A DNA stretch of 64,000 bases from Gammaproteobacteria bacterium (GCA_030147635.1 JASBUZ010000003.1:1-64000); one strand, 5' to 3'; counted from the first letter of the stretch, positions 26,541 through 37,448 are shown. Notes: generated by a model not told the origin, from the sequence alone. Translations and numbers: made by a program.

Positions 26541-28025
26541 TTATTGGCTAGTGACTCTCAAAATCTCAGCAAGCGAGGTATCCCCAGCTAAAACGCGCTT
26601 AAAGCCATCGGTGCGAATACTTGGAATACTCGGGCGCAAATAAGCTTCCATCGTTTGGATGCTCTCATTTCGGTGAATAAAGCCGCGTAAGGTTTCATCA
26701 ATAGGGATAAGCTCATAAATCCCGGTACGTCCACGATAACCAATATGATTACAAACCTCACATCCTACTGGCTCAAAAATAGAAACTGCTTCATCAAGCT
26801 GCCCAAGCTCCATCAATTCCCGCTCATCTTCACGCAGCACGTGTGGTGCTTTACAAGCAGAGCAAAGTGTACGAACCAAGCGTTGTGCCACCAGCCCAAC
26901 AATACTTGAAGAGAGCAAGAAAGATTCAACCCCCATATCATGCAAACGAGTAATAGCGCCTAATGCACTATTGGTGTGTAAGGTAGATAAAACCAAGTGT
27001 CCGGTTAAACTAGATTGGACTGCAATTTCAGCAGTTTCCAGGTCTCGAATCTCCCCAATCATTACAACGTCAGGGTCTTGTCGTAAAATAGCACGCAACC
27101 CCCGAGCAAACGTCATTTCTACCTTAGGGTTCACTTGGGTTTGTCCAATCCCCGGTAAATCATACTCAATTGGATCTTCAATCGTTAAAATATTACGGCT
27201 GACTTGATTCAGCTCTGTCAGCATGGCATAAAGCGAGGTGGTTTTACCGGAGCCTGTCGGGCCTGTCACTAATAAAATACCATGCGGTTCTGCAATCATC
27301 TTACGAATGGTTTGCAGTGTATTCTCTGGCATACCCAGCAAGCCTAAATCAAGCTGTACAGACTGTTTGTCCAAAATACGCATTACAATGCGCTCACCAT
27401 GATTTGAAGGCAAAGTGGATACTCGAACGTCGATACTATGCCCACCAATCTTCAGTGCAATTCGGCCATCTTGCGGCACTCTTTTTTCGGCAATATCAAG
27501 CTTTGCCATGACTTTCACACGTGAAATCACCAGGGGTGCAATACCACGCTGAATCTCAAGAATTTCTTGCAAAACACCATCGACACGATTGCGAACTACC
27601 ACGCGGTGCTCATAGGTCTCAATGTGAATATCGGAAGCTTTTTGTTTAATGGCTTCGGTGAATAGTGCATTTAAAAGTCGAATGATTGGGGCATCATCCC
27701 GGTTGTCGAGTAAGTCTTCGCCAACCGGCACTTGCGCTGCCAGTTGCATTAAATCCCAATCTTCTTCCATGCCTGCTGTGGCATCTAAAATCGAAGACTG
27801 AGACTCATAAACCTCAGCCAGCTGTTTTTGGAAAGCGGATTCACTGACTTCTTGGGTGAGCAGCTCTGTCTCAGAAAATCGACGCACTTCTAAAAAAACT
27901 TGCAGTGGGGTATTCGGAAGGTGAACAACTAAGGCTCTCCCCTCTTCATCAAATCCGGTAATCGCAATCCCATGCTTTTTCGCAAAAACATAAGGCAGAC
28001 GTGGCATTTTCTCTAAAATATCCAT
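26541..28025 (-). CDS. gspE: Type II secretion ATPase GspE
   Basis: GspE is the cytoplasmic hexameric ATPase that drives the type II secretion pseudopilus. The 494-residue protein has an N-terminal GspL-binding region, the Walker A GPTGSGKTTSLYAML, the Asp box IEDPIEYDLPG, Walker B DPDVVMIGEIRD, the His box LVLSTLHTNSA, and the zinc tetracysteine CSACK and CEVC. It follows gspD after three bases. The pair without gspF-K next to it matches the split Legionella lspDE arrangement. In Legionella the system exports degradative enzymes needed for growth in amoebae. Confidence 0.95.
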   Translation of the reverse strand: MDILEKMPRLPYVFAKKHGIAITGFDEEGRALVVHLPNTPLQVFLEVRRFSETELLTQEVSESAFQKQLAEVYESQSSILDATAGMEEDWDLMQLAAQVPVGEDLLDNRDDAPIIRLLNALFTEAIKQKASDIHIETYEHRVVVRNRVDGVLQEILEIQRGIAPLVISRVKVMAKLDIAEKRVPQDGRIALKIGGHSIDVRVSTLPSNHGERIVMRILDKQSVQLDLGLLGMPENTLQTIRKMIAEPHGILLVTGPTGSGKTTSLYAMLTELNQVSRNILTIEDPIEYDLPGIGQTQVNPKVEMTFARGLRAILRQDPDVVMIGEIRDLETAEIAVQSSLTGHLVLSTLHTNSALGAITRLHDMGVESFLLSSSIVGLVAQRLVRTLCSACKAPHVLREDERELMELGQLDEAVSIFEPVGCEVCNHIGYRGRTGIYELIPIDETLRGFIHRNESIQTMEAYLRPSIPSIRTDGFKRVLAGDTSLAEILRVTSQ

Positions 28026-28028
28026 GTT

Positions 28029-30248
28029 CTACTTGTAGTTTTTATTTGGTTGCTTAAACGGTTTTGGCAGTTTTGCCTCCTTCAATGGCTTTAATACCGT
28101 ATCTTTATTTTTCTGGTTAAAGCTTTCTTGTGAGCGTGCAATCGCCAACTGTTCCAATCGCGTATCATTGTATTTAGCCCCTGATACATTGACTGTACTT
28201 GCTTCCGTTTTCAGGATAATCGGTCGAATAAATACCATCAAAACCTTTTTCTCGCGGTTTGTGATGTTGTGCTGAAATAAACGACCAACCCCCGGGATAT
28301 CTCCCAAAATAGGTACGCCTAAATTGTCACTTGCAAGACTGTCTTGGTTGAGCCCACCAAGTACAACCACATCACCACTATCAACATGCACGGAAGTCAC
28401 AATCGCACTGATATTAAACGTTGGAATAGTCGTTGCATCCCCACTACTCGCTAGCGGGTCAAGCGTATCAAGTCCTTGGTCAATTTGCATTTGAATGCCC
28501 TGACCACGCGTGATTTGCGGTCGAACATACAAATGCAATGCGACATTCATTCGATCAAACGTGGTAAATGGGCTTGCTGTGGTGGTACCACCTGCATTAT
28601 TTGGATAAGATGAGGTTGCTACCGACACCTGCTTACCCACCAAAATTTTGGCTTGTCGGTTATCAAGCACGACCACCGATGGCGTCGATAAAATATTTGC
28701 CTTACGTTGACGGGCTAAGGCATACACTTGTGCCTGGAAATCATTGATAGAGGTTTGTGAGTTTAAAACTGCAAAACCTGCTCTAAACGAATCAGGCTTA
28801 TGTGTCTCTTGATTAATACTTCCCCACTCAACTCCTAAGCTCTTGAAGTCATTTTCGTTAATTTCGGCAACCATCCCTTCAATCAGCAATTGAGCTGGCT
28901 TAATGTCCAGCTGGCTGACAACGCTCTTTAAAGTACGAATTAATGTCGTTGGGCCATTAATAATCACAGAGTTAGTATTTGGCTCCGCAATAATTTGAAC
29001 CATTGGTTTGGTGCCCGCTTCTGTTTGAGTTGAACCGGCGTTATTTGGTGTATTGGCATTAATGCCAACGGTGTCACCAGAAGCTGCCGCTTGCACATTC
29101 ACCATCCCTGCTTCAGGGTTGGTACTATCTAAAGGAGGCCTGGTGATGGTGCCAATCGTTGTACCAACGGTACCACTAAAATGCGCCTGGGCAATTCCGG
29201 CCAAAATCGGAACCACATCTTCGGCGCGCATATAGTGCAGATAAATCACTTGCGTATTGCTATCAGCAGACTGATGCCCTTTTCCGTCTAACTGTGAAAT
29301 CAATACACGCATACGGAGTCTATCCGCTTTACTACCACTCACTAAGACCGAATTACTTCTGTCATCTGCGGCAAGCGTCAATGGCTGACTGGATGGCGCC
29401 GTCACTTGCGCGCTCATGAGATCCCTTAAGGTATTGACCACATCCATCGCAAGTGAGTTCTCGAGAGGTATCACATCAATTTCATTGCCAGATGGCGTAT
29501 CCACTTGATGAATAATTTTGGTCATTTGCTTAATATTGTTGGCTCTACCCGACAAAATCAGCATATTAGTTGGGGTATAAGCCGAAACAATGCTCCACTG
29601 TGGCATTAAGGGTCTTAAAATAGGCACCAATTGGTCAGCAGACGCATGCTCCACCGGAATCACTTGTACGACTAAATCGTCCCCACTGTTCTGGCTTTGT
29701 GGACCACGAAGCTCATCAGGGGACTGAGTACGCGCTTCCATGTTTGGCAAAATTTTGATGACATCGCCACTTGGTATTGCAGCGTAGCCTGAAACTTGAA
29801 GTGCCGATAGAAATACAGGATAAAGCGCTTTATCGGAAATAGGCACACTAGAGAAGATTGAAATTTTACCCTGCACGCGTGGGTCAATGATGAAGTTTTT
29901 ATTGGTAACTCGAGAGACTTCAGCAATCACTGCTCGAATATCAACATCTCGTAGGTTCCAGAGCTTTGCGTTGGGGTCTAATTCGGAGTCGGCTTGATGT
30001 GCACGCTCTGCTTCATCCCAGTTACCGGGCTTCGGTGCATTTTCGTTTTCCCCCATTGCTGGCGGCTTCTGCCCTTCTTGCAAAACCACCTGAGAACTTT
30101 CAGACGCCAAAAATTCTGCATAGCGGGCGCTTTGCGATTGATTGACCAGTGCATCTGTGTTCGGTTTTCTCTGCATGTCGCTTTTCACAACCGCGCCAAG
30201 GCATAAAAAAGCACTTGCAATAAAACCAATAAAGTTCAGTGTGCGCAT
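28029..30248 (-). CDS. gspD: Type II secretion secretin GspD
   Basis: GspD forms the outer membrane channel of type II secretion. The 739-residue protein has an N-terminal hydrophobic signal (about 7-22), an N0 domain (RDVDIRAVIAEVSRVTNKNFIIDP), several N1-N3 repeats (VIPVEHASADQLVPIL, VIPLENSLAMDVV, VIYLHYMRAEDVVPIL), a Gly/Asn/Thr-rich loop inside N3, and the C-terminal secretin domain with VPILGDIPGVGRLF. The C-terminal S-domain tail is basic (KPFKQPNKNYK). It is the first gene of the gspDE pair. Confidence 0.95.
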   Translation of the reverse strand: MRTLNFIGFIASAFLCLGAVVKSDMQRKPNTDALVNQSQSARYAEFLASESSQVVLQEGQKPPAMGENENAPKPGNWDEAERAHQADSELDPNAKLWNLRDVDIRAVIAEVSRVTNKNFIIDPRVQGKISIFSSVPISDKALYPVFLSALQVSGYAAIPSGDVIKILPNMEARTQSPDELRGPQSQNSGDDLVVQVIPVEHASADQLVPILRPLMPQWSIVSAYTPTNMLILSGRANNIKQMTKIIHQVDTPSGNEIDVIPLENSLAMDVVNTLRDLMSAQVTAPSSQPLTLAADDRSNSVLVSGSKADRLRMRVLISQLDGKGHQSADSNTQVIYLHYMRAEDVVPILAGIAQAHFSGTVGTTIGTITRPPLDSTNPEAGMVNVQAAASGDTVGINANTPNNAGSTQTEAGTKPMVQIIAEPNTNSVIINGPTTLIRTLKSVVSQLDIKPAQLLIEGMVAEINENDFKSLGVEWGSINQETHKPDSFRAGFAVLNSQTSINDFQAQVYALARQRKANILSTPSVVVLDNRQAKILVGKQVSVATSSYPNNAGGTTTASPFTTFDRMNVALHLYVRPQITRGQGIQMQIDQGLDTLDPLASSGDATTIPTFNISAIVTSVHVDSGDVVVLGGLNQDSLASDNLGVPILGDIPGVGRLFQHNITNREKKVLMVFIRPIILKTEASTVNVSGAKYNDTRLEQLAIARSQESFNQKNKDTVLKPLKEAKLPKPFKQPNKNYK

Positions 30249-30321
30249 TAAATATTCAAAAACAACTCAAAAGGTCGGCCTATTATACACAGACTGGAGG
30301 GAATTATGAAGTAAAAAAGAA

Positions 30322-30398
30322 TGGTGGCTATGGGTGGACTTGAACCACCGACCTCAGCATTATGAGTGCCGCGCTCTAACCAGCTGAGCTACATAGCC
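30322..30398 (-). tRNA. tRNA-Met (anticodon CAT, elongator)
   Basis: A 77-base cloverleaf with encoded CCA. The acceptor stem is GGCTATG/CATAGCC, the D-arm contains AGCTCAGCTGGTTAGAGC, the anticodon loop is CTCATAA and the T-arm GGTGG TTCAAGT CCACC. It resembles the elongator tRNA-Met (E. coli GGCTACGTAGCTCAG). The initiator type is excluded because the acceptor stem starts with a G-C pair, and the tRNA-Ile2 acceptor sequence (GGCCCCT) does not fit. Confidence 0.93.
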
Positions 30399-30434
30399 AA
30401 CAGGGGGCGATTTTGTCTTGTTTCACAGCTTCTG

Positions 30435-31802
30435 TCAAGCCTGTCGCCAGGTTGTTCCCTCTACATTGTCTTCAAGTTCAATACCATTTGCCAAAAGACT
30501 TTCCCGAATGGCATCAGCTTTTTCAAAATCACGTGCAACTCGCGCTTCATTTCTCTCACGAATCAAGGCTTCAATCGCATCAGGCATCATGGTATTAACC
30601 CCTCTCTGTAAAAAAGCCTCAGGCGCATCTTGCAGCAAACCTAAAATGCCGGCGAGATGTCGTAAGGTGCAAGCCAGTGTCTCTGAGCCTGTTCTATTGA
30701 CCTCATGACTCAGCTGGAATAACACAGACAAAGCTTCGGGGGTATTAAAGTCATCTTGCATACACGCTTCAAAGCGTTTCACCCAAGTCTCATCCAGGGT
30801 CATACCCTCTTGCAGCTCAAAGCCACGTAAGGTTTGATAAAGACGAGTCAGCGCTTTTGAAGCGAGTGCCAGGTTTTCTTCTGAGTAATTTAAAAAACTT
30901 CGATAGTGACTACTCAATAGGAAATAACGTAGCACCTCCGGTGGATGCTCTTTCAGCATGTCTTCAATCGTAAAAAAGTTCCCTAACGACTTAGACATTT
31001 TTTCAGAGTTAACTTGCAGCATACCAACATGCAGCCAATAATTCGCGAAAGTCTTACCTGTGACGCCTTCACTCTGAGCGATTTCATTTTCATGGTGTGG
31101 AAACTGTAAATCCAACCCACCACCGTGAATATCAAATTGCTCACCTAAGGTGTCCATCGCCATAGCTGAACATTCAATATGCCAACCTGGACGACCTTCA
31201 CCAAACGGTGAGGGCCAGCTAGGCTCCCCCTCTTTTGCGCGCTTCCACAGCACAAAATCGAGTGCTGAGCGTTTGCCTTCTTGTACATCAATGCGAACGC
31301 CACTTTTTAAGCTTTCTATATCTTGATTAGAGAGCTTACCATATTCATTAAAGGCAGAAACGTCATAACATACATCACCATCTTCACTCACATAGGCATG
31401 ACCATTTTCAACGAGACGCTCAATCAACTTGATGATAGAAGCAATATACTGTGTTGCTCGTGGTTCATGCGTAGGATGCAGGCAGCCAAGTGCTTCTGTG
31501 TCCTGATGCATTGAGTCAATATATTGCGTCGTGAGCGCATCAATGGGCATATCGCGCTCCAATGCTCGCTTAATAATTTTGTCATCAATGTCGGTGATAT
31601 TACGCACAAAGGTAACTTTGTAGCCTGCAGCACGCATAAAACGTACCATCACATCAAAAGAGACCATCGCACGTGCATGCCCCAAGTGACACGCATCATA
31701 GACTGTAATACCACAAACATATAATTTAATATGTCCAGGCTCCATCGGCTTAAAAAGCTCTTTCTTGCGTGTCAGCGAATTATATAGCTCAAGTGGCAGC
31801 AT
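30435..31802 (-). CDS. cysS: Cysteinyl-tRNA synthetase
   Basis: A class I synthetase of 455 residues that charges tRNA-Cys. The HIGH-type motif is CHLGHARAM (near 35-43), KMSKS is in [12 protein letters not shown], and the zinc-binding residues are Cys28 ([10 protein letters not shown]), WHIECSAMA and [13 protein letters not shown]. The start overlaps the glnS stop by 14 bases, so the two synthetases form an operon. The tRNA-Met gene lies directly downstream. Confidence 0.96.
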   Translation of the reverse strand: MLPLELYNSLTRKKELFKPMEPGHIKLYVCGITVYDACHLGHARAMVSFDVMVRFMRAAGYKVTFVRNITDIDDKIIKRALERDMPIDALTTQYIDSMHQDTEALGCLHPTHEPRATQYIASIIKLIERLVENGHAYVSEDGDVCYDVSAFNEYGKLSNQDIESLKSGVRIDVQEGKRSALDFVLWKRAKEGEPSWPSPFGEGRPGWHIECSAMAMDTLGEQFDIHGGGLDLQFPHHENEIAQSEGVTGKTFANYWLHVGMLQVNSEKMSKSLGNFFTIEDMLKEHPPEVLRYFLLSSHYRSFLNYSEENLALASKALTRLYQTLRGFELQEGMTLDETWVKRFEACMQDDFNTPEALSVLFQLSHEVNRTGSETLACTLRHLAGILGLLQDAPEAFLQRGVNTMMPDAIEALIRERNEARVARDFEKADAIRESLLANGIELEDNVEGTTWRQA

Positions 31803-33444
31803 TGATTTTACCCCAGGTATCTTTCAAGTTAACCACACGATGAAATACTGTGGCAGCTCCTGCTTCATCGACATGATTCACACAGTAATACCCCAAACGC
31901 TCAAACTGGAACACTTCACCGACTTTCTGAGATAAAAGCATCGGCTCTGCATAGGCCGTTTGAATATGTAATGAATCTCGATTCAGAAATTGCATAAAAT
32001 CTTCTTCACGCCCTGGGTTCTCGTCATGAAATAAGCGATCATATTGATAAATCGTGACAGGATGAGCAGTTTCTGCAGCCACCCAATGAATCACCCCTTT
32101 AACCTTACGCCCTTCCGGCTTCTTACCCAGTGTGTCTTTATCGTAAGTACAACGGAGTTCTTTAACCTCACCAGATTCATCGTAAATGACATCTGTGCAA
32201 CGAATCACATAGGCATGTCGTAAACGGACTTCTTTCTCAGGCGCTAAACGAAAATAGCCTTTCACCGGCTCAAGCATAAAATCGCTGCGCTCAATGTATA
32301 TTTCTCGCGCAAATGGCAGCTCTCGAGTTTCGGTTTTCAACATTTCTACTTGATCTTCCAGGTAATTCTCAATCACTACCTTAAGTGGGTCAAGCACGCA
32401 AAGTGCACGCTTCGCGGTTTGATTTAAGACATCACGCACACAAGCTTCCAAAACACCTACATCAATCACAGAATCGCTTTTAGAAACCCCCGTCATGTCA
32501 CAAAAATTACGAATTGCCTCAGGTGGATATCCGCGCTTTCGCATGCCACGTATGGTCGGCATACGCGGATCGTCCCACCCTTCCACAATATTTTCTTCCA
32601 CGAGCCGACGAAGTTTACGCTTACTGGTGATAGTATGCGACACATTCAAACGCGCAAACTCGGTTTGTACCGGTTTTGCAGGCACCGGCAAGTGTTCAAT
32701 AAACCAGTCATATAATGGTCTGTGATCCTGAAACTCAAGCGTACACAAAGAGTGCGTGATATGCTCAAGCGCATCAGACAGAGGATGCGCAAAATCATAC
32801 ATCGGGTAAATACACCAGTCATCTCCGGTTCTTGCATGCGAAACATGACGAATGCGATAAATTGCGGGGTCTCGCATATTTAAATTACTTGCCTTCATGT
32901 CTATTTTGGCACGCAAAACATGTTCACCATCTTTAAATTCACCCGCTTTCATGCGTGCAAATAAGTCCAGGTTTTCTTCTACTGAGCGCGTGCGATATGG
33001 GCTTTCTTTACCAGGCTCTTTGAGCGTACCTCGGTAAGCACGCATCTCATCAGCACTTAAGCTCTCAACGTAGGCCAAATTATTTCGAATTAGATCACAA
33101 GCAAAATCATAAAATGCTTGGTAGTAATCAGAAGCATGTGTAGTTTTATACCACTCAAAGCCCAACCACTTAATGTCTTCTTCGATGGCACGTGCAAAGA
33201 CTTCTTCCTCACGCATTGGATTGGTATCATCAAATCGCAAATAGCAACGTCCCTTAAAAAGCTCAGCTAGGCCGAAATCAACACAAATCGCCTTTGCATG
33301 CCCAATGTGCAAAAAACCATTCGGCTCTGGGGGAAAACGCGTAATAATCGACTGATGTTTTCCAGATGCTAAATCAGCTTGTATTTTTTGATAAATAAAA
33401 TGTGTTAACTCCTCTTTTGGAGCCACATCTTGCTCGTTCCCCAT
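31789..33444 (-). CDS. glnS: Glutaminyl-tRNA synthetase
   Basis: A class I synthetase of 551 residues that charges tRNA-Gln. Its motifs are [17 protein letters not shown] (HIGH) and [14 protein letters not shown] in the KMSKS place, with RFDDTNP and the C-terminal anticodon-binding beta-barrels ([15 protein letters not shown]-like segment, [10 protein letters not shown]). ATG 33444 is preferred because AGAGG is seven bases upstream; ATG 33450 is too close to it. Presence of GlnRS is typical of gammaproteobacteria. truA ends just upstream and cysS overlaps downstream. Confidence 0.95.
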   Translation of the reverse strand: MGNEQDVAPKEELTHFIYQKIQADLASGKHQSIITRFPPEPNGFLHIGHAKAICVDFGLAELFKGRCYLRFDDTNPMREEEVFARAIEEDIKWLGFEWYKTTHASDYYQAFYDFACDLIRNNLAYVESLSADEMRAYRGTLKEPGKESPYRTRSVEENLDLFARMKAGEFKDGEHVLRAKIDMKASNLNMRDPAIYRIRHVSHARTGDDWCIYPMYDFAHPLSDALEHITHSLCTLEFQDHRPLYDWFIEHLPVPAKPVQTEFARLNVSHTITSKRKLRRLVEENIVEGWDDPRMPTIRGMRKRGYPPEAIRNFCDMTGVSKSDSVIDVGVLEACVRDVLNQTAKRALCVLDPLKVVIENYLEDQVEMLKTETRELPFAREIYIERSDFMLEPVKGYFRLAPEKEVRLRHAYVIRCTDVIYDESGEVKELRCTYDKDTLGKKPEGRKVKGVIHWVAAETAHPVTIYQYDRLFHDENPGREEDFMQFLNRDSLHIQTAYAEPMLLSQKVGEVFQFERLGYYCVNHVDEAGAATVFHRVVNLKDTWGKINAAT

Positions 33445-33454
33445 ATTCATCCTC

Positions 33455-34249
33455 TCAGGCAGAAATCTGCCCTAAAAACCATGGCCCAACAGAAAGAGAG
33501 GCCAATTTAAACTGCTCTGGATAACCGACATCCACCAAATAAAGTCCATAAGGAGGCGCAGTTTCAGCGCCAAGCTTTCTATCCTTGGCTTGCAATACTT
33601 CATCAATCCAAGCAACCTTTTGCCGACCTTGTCCTATCGCCATTAAGACACCTGCAATATTCCGCACCATATGATGCAAAAAAGCATTCGCCGTAATGTC
33701 CAAAATGACTAAGTCTCCTCGGCGAAATACTTGAATATCATGCACCTTTCGAACAGGCGTTTTTGCATTGCAGTGCACCGCTCGAAAAGAAGTAAAATCA
33801 TGCTCTCCCAACAAAAATTGAGACGCCTCATGCATAAGTTTATGATCAAGCTTTCTTGCCTGCCACGTCACATTACCCTGCAGCAGGGACTGTCTGATTG
33901 CTGCATTATAAATCACATAGCGATACCGTCTAGAGGTCGCGGAGTACCGAGCATGAAAATCTTCTGATATTTCTTGCCCCCACTTCACACAAACATCTTT
34001 AGGGAGAACCGCATTGGTCCCGTGCACCCAAGCTCGAACATTACGCTTATATTTAGGCTCGAAATGAACCACTTGATGGGTTGCATGCACGCCTGTGTCT
34101 GTTCGCCCTGAATAAACCACTTTTACATCATGATTTGCCACTTGGCTTAAGGCTTGTTCCAAAACACCTTGCACAGTACGAAGCCCTGGTTGCGATTGCC
34201 AACCATGATACTGACTCCCATCATACTCAATAATCAAGGCAATTCGCAT
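33455..34249 (-). CDS. truA: tRNA pseudouridine synthase TruA
   Basis: TruA makes pseudouridine at positions 38-40 of tRNA anticodon arms. The 264-residue protein opens with MRIALIIEYDGSQYHGWQ and has the catalytic Asp in YSGRTDTGVHATHQVVHF, the FHARYSATSRRYRYVI segment and FLHHMVRNIAGVLMAIG. ATG 34249 gives the family N-terminus; a longer frame from 34279 is not needed. It is the first gene of truA-glnS-cysS and diverges from folD. Confidence 0.95.
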   Translation of the reverse strand: MRIALIIEYDGSQYHGWQSQPGLRTVQGVLEQALSQVANHDVKVVYSGRTDTGVHATHQVVHFEPKYKRNVRAWVHGTNAVLPKDVCVKWGQEISEDFHARYSATSRRYRYVIYNAAIRQSLLQGNVTWQARKLDHKLMHEASQFLLGEHDFTSFRAVHCNAKTPVRKVHDIQVFRRGDLVILDITANAFLHHMVRNIAGVLMAIGQGRQKVAWIDEVLQAKDRKLGAETAPPYGLYLVDVGYPEQFKLASLSVGPWFLGQISA

Positions 34250-34278
34250 ATTAAACTCATTAAATCCATACTGGAGCA

Positions 34279-34306
34279 TTTGCTTTTAAAAAAAGCAATG
34301 TATAAT
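34279..34306 (+). promoter_or_regulatory. Putative folD promoter
   Basis: TATAAT at 34301-34306 is a perfect -10. TTTGCT at 34279-34284 gives a 16-base spacer and a weak -35. folD starts 53 bases downstream. Confidence 0.5.
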
Positions 34307-34358
34307 AGGCCTCTCAATTTGTCAAAACGCGTTCAACTTGAATTAGGCGTAAAAAAGG

Positions 34359-35210
34359 ATGACTGCTTCATTATTAGATGGAAAAAAGCTTGCTGCCGAA
34401 CGACTAGAAACACTCAAGCACACAGTTCAAAAACACATCAAGTTAGGACACAAACCACCAGGCCTTGCTGTCGTCTTAGTAGGCGAAGACCCCGCTTCTA
34501 AAATCTATGTCAATCATAAACACAGAGCTTGTAAAGCAGCTGGCATGAATACATTTTCTTATAAACTACCCGCTGAAACAGATGAAAAATTACTATTGGA
34601 GTTAATTGATACCCTCAATGAAACACCAAATATTCATGGCATTCTAGTCCAACTCCCACTCCCAACACACATCAGCTCACGCGCAGTTATTGAACGTATT
34701 CATCCTGAGAAAGATGTCGACGGCTTCCATCCCTACAACTTAGGACGCCTTGCTCAAGGTGAACCAACGCTTCGACCATGTACCCCTTACGGTATTATGA
34801 ACTTACTAAGCGCTTATGAAATTAATCCTCACGGATTACATGCTGTTGTCATTGGCAAATCAAATATTGTAGGGCGCCCAATGGCACTTGAACTTCTGTT
34901 GGCAAAAGCAACAGTCACACTTTGTCACCGCGCGACCAAAAATTTAGAACAACATGTCACCACGTCTGATTTAATAGTCATAGCAGCAGGTAGCAAAGAC
35001 ATTATTCCAGCTCACTGGTTTCATGAGAATCAAGTTGTGATAGATGTTGGAATTCACCGAGAAGCAAATGGCACGTTACGGGGCGATATCGACTTCCATC
35101 AAGTCAAAGAAAAAGTGGCATGGATTACGCCCGTGCCGGGTGGTGTTGGTCCGATGACCATCAACACCTTGCTTGAAAACACCTTGAGGGCAGCGACTCA
35201 AAACGACTAG
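34359..35210 (+). CDS. folD: Methylenetetrahydrofolate dehydrogenase/cyclohydrolase FolD
   Basis: FolD interconverts methylene-, methenyl- and formyl-tetrahydrofolate with NADP. The 283-residue protein has the catalytic Lys in [14 protein letters not shown], the substrate loop [22 protein letters not shown], the nucleotide-binding [14 protein letters not shown], and [19 protein letters not shown]. Full length. Its last four bases overlap the stop of the small convergent gene. Confidence 0.96.
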   Translation: MTASLLDGKKLAAERLETLKHTVQKHIKLGHKPPGLAVVLVGEDPASKIYVNHKHRACKAAGMNTFSYKLPAETDEKLLLELIDTLNETPNIHGILVQLPLPTHISSRAVIERIHPEKDVDGFHPYNLGRLAQGEPTLRPCTPYGIMNLLSAYEINPHGLHAVVIGKSNIVGRPMALELLLAKATVTLCHRATKNLEQHVTTSDLIVIAAGSKDIIPAHWFHENQVVIDVGIHREANGTLRGDIDFHQVKEKVAWITPVPGGVGPMTINTLLENTLRAATQND

Positions 35211-35413
35211 CGATCGTCAATATCGAATTCGTCCCAGTCAAACTCACCTTCAAGCTCACCATCGAAGTCTTCGAGCTCATCTTTTAGGCGTTTTCTTTCA
35301 AGCTTTTCCTCAAGCAGACGCTTCACTGCTCGCTTGTGATCAACAGTTTCACTATCGTCTTCATCAAAAGGAGTGAACCCTTCGTCCTTTGAGTAATGCG
35401 AATTTTTATTCAT
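35207..35413 (-). CDS. Small acidic protein, PA3496-like
   Basis: A 68-residue, highly acidic protein with a helical centre rich in Lys, Arg and Glu ([24 protein letters not shown]) and an Asp-rich end. It resembles the small PA3496-type conserved proteins of gammaproteobacteria, whose role is not established. ATG 35413 is chosen because GGAG precedes it by six bases; a longer frame from 35458 is unlikely. It converges on folD, overlapping by four bases. Confidence 0.65.
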   Translation of the reverse strand: MNKNSHYSKDEGFTPFDEDDSETVDHKRAVKRLLEEKLERKRLKDELEDFDGELEGEFDWDEFDIDDR

Positions 35414-35477
35414 AGTAGACTCCATCGTTTCAAGGTTTATACTCAACAGTATAGTCACAAAAAAATGAAGCTTATCA

Positions 35478-36185
35478 ATGTCTATTATCGCGATACAAGC
35501 CTTTCAGGATAATTATATTTGGATTATTAAACAAACAGCAAGTTTTATTTGTATAGATCCAGGTGACGCAAGCCCAGTTTTAGCATTCGCAGCACAAGAA
35601 CACCTCACCCTAACTGACATATTAGTCACACACCTTCATGCAGATCACATAGGTGGCGTTAATACCTTGCGTGAGCAGTTTCCAGATGTATCGGTGCACA
35701 TGCCAAACGAGCAAGCTACTCAAGTCACATGCGAACCATACCATTTTGATGTCTTACAAACCCCAGGACATACTCAAAACCATATTTGTTATTTTGAACC
35801 GTTCAAACACTGGCTTTTTTGTGGAGATACTTTATTTTCAGCGGGATGTGGGCGCGTGTTTGACGGCAGTATGAAGGCGCTATTTGCTTCCTTAAATACC
35901 TTAAAAGCACTTCCAAACGATACCCAAGTCTTTTGTGCACATGAATACACTCGGCAGAACTTACGCTTTGCACAGACTGTTGAACCAGACAATGCAACTG
36001 CAGCAACTCTGTTAGAGCAGCTCGATGCAAACCCTTCTCAGATTTCGCTCCCCTCAACCATTGAGCGTGAAAAAGCGATTAATCCTTTTTTTAGACTTGA
36101 CGCACCAAGCATTCAGGCGTCCACCCAAAAGAGTGAGCCATTTGAAGTATTTCGGGCATTAAGAGAGGCTAAGGATTGCTTTTAG
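35478..36185 (+). CDS. gloB: Hydroxyacylglutathione hydrolase (glyoxalase II)
   Basis: GloB hydrolyses lactoylglutathione, the second step of methylglyoxal detoxification. The 235-residue metallo-beta-lactamase-fold protein has the metal motif THLHADHIGG, TPGHTQNHICY, CGDTLFSAGCGR and AHEYTRQNLRFA, then a C-terminal substrate-binding region (INPFFRLDAP). The N-terminal IQAFQDNYIWII is a family signature. Its end overlaps the convergent MFS gene by 17 bases. Confidence 0.94.
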   Translation: MSIIAIQAFQDNYIWIIKQTASFICIDPGDASPVLAFAAQEHLTLTDILVTHLHADHIGGVNTLREQFPDVSVHMPNEQATQVTCEPYHFDVLQTPGHTQNHICYFEPFKHWLFCGDTLFSAGCGRVFDGSMKALFASLNTLKALPNDTQVFCAHEYTRQNLRFAQTVEPDNATAATLLEQLDANPSQISLPSTIEREKAINPFFRLDAPSIQASTQKSEPFEVFRALREAKDCF

Positions 36186-37446
36186 CCAAATAATTAAACT
36201 CAACTACAGATTTGCAAAACGTTTCCTTGATAAAAAACACAGACATCAAAAGTGCAATCACTGCTGCAACAATAAGCAGTGAAAATGCGGTGTAATAATC
36301 AGACAATCCGAAGTGTGCACCAGTTCTTGATTTATCTAGCACAAAAGCAATCACAGGCGCATTGGTCGCAACAAAAACCGTAATCACAGCGTTATTCAAT
36401 GCAAGACCAATAGCAACAAATTGTCTTTTGAATTGCTCCGCCATAATTGCAAATGCAACGCTCTGACCACTGGCAGCAAGCCCAAGTAAAAAAAAGCCTA
36501 TCATCAGGAGCTGTTTGTTCACTGAGAAAATAACAAGACAAATCCCTAAAAGGCCACTTACAGCGACCAAAACCAATATTTTTTTACGACGCTCAAAGTA
36601 ATCTGATAAAAAACCAAGTATGGGACAGCCAAGTGCATAACCAATCCAAGCCAATGTGATCATGTACGAAGAGAAACTGGCACTAAATCCTTTTAAGCTC
36701 AAAAAAATACGACCCTCGTTTTCTGATAAATACTCAATCGCAAAATACACAGAGCCTGAAAAGAAAGCGATATACCAGGCTTGTGCTCGAGAAAATATCT
36801 TCAAAAATAAAAGTCTGGCATTTTGTGGCCGCTTTAAAATGACATATTTTTCAGCTTGCTCATGATGATTCTCAACAAAAAGCATGATCAGTAAAAAAAG
36901 ACCAAGCCCTATCCCTCCTAATACTTGAAAAACAACTTGCCACGGAATGTGCGCAGACGCCACCAAGTCTTCTAGGGGGCCGGCTCCTGCCATAGGCCCA
37001 AGGGTACCAATAAACTGTGAAAGCCCAATGAAGAGCGCATTATGTCGATGTGGCATCCACTCATGTACGGACACAAGCAAACTTAAGAACCCAACGGATG
37101 CACCAAGCCCCATCAAAAGCCGAGCTATTGCCGCAGACAGGTAGTTCGTTGCAAATGCAAAACCAAAACAAGCTAAAGCACAGATACAAGCGCCGACCAA
37201 AAGCACTTTCTTTAGCCCAAAGTTATCAATCAAAACACCAACCGGTAGTTGCATTAAGCCGTACATCACTGAAAACAAGGTCGTACTTAATAAAGCATAC
37301 TGAAAAGAAGTTAAGTGCAAATCGTGCATCAATGGGTGTTGAAACGTACCGAGAGAAAGGCGAAGAAAAAATTCATACAGAAAAAAAAGTGCACAAACAC
37401 CCCAAACTACAAATCCTTTCTTACTAAATTCTGTTTCTTTTAACAT
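36169..37446 (-). CDS. MFS transporter
   Basis: A 12-helix major facilitator carrier of 425 residues and a paralogue of the carrier at 13544-14860: both have a LYEFxL-type first helix, an LPxGxLxDxxG loop (LPVGVLIDNFGLKKVL) after helix 2, and FLSDYFERRKKI in the second half. The substrate cannot be read from sequence. ATG 37446 starts the gene two bases after the stop of the aspartoacylase-like gene, so the two are probably one operon. Confidence 0.85.
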   Translation of the reverse strand: MLKETEFSKKGFVVWGVCALFFLYEFFLRLSLGTFQHPLMHDLHLTSFQYALLSTTLFSVMYGLMQLPVGVLIDNFGLKKVLLVGACICALACFGFAFATNYLSAAIARLLMGLGASVGFLSLLVSVHEWMPHRHNALFIGLSQFIGTLGPMAGAGPLEDLVASAHIPWQVVFQVLGGIGLGLFLLIMLFVENHHEQAEKYVILKRPQNARLLFLKIFSRAQAWYIAFFSGSVYFAIEYLSENEGRIFLSLKGFSASFSSYMITLAWIGYALGCPILGFLSDYFERRKKILVLVAVSGLLGICLVIFSVNKQLLMIGFFLLGLAASGQSVAFAIMAEQFKRQFVAIGLALNNAVITVFVATNAPVIAFVLDKSRTGAHFGLSDYYTAFSLLIVAAVIALLMSVFFIKETFCKSVVEFNYLAKSNP

Positions 37447-37448
37447 AA

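Noticed and set aside
30322-30398. tRNA-Ile2 (CAT, lysidine type)
   Set aside because: The acceptor stem GGCTATG and the overall sequence follow elongator tRNA-Met and not the GGCCCCT stem of tRNA-Ile2.
37050-37427. 125-codon plus-strand frame opposite the second MFS gene
   Set aside because: Charged, repetitive peptide made by the reverse of hydrophobic codons, with no start signal.
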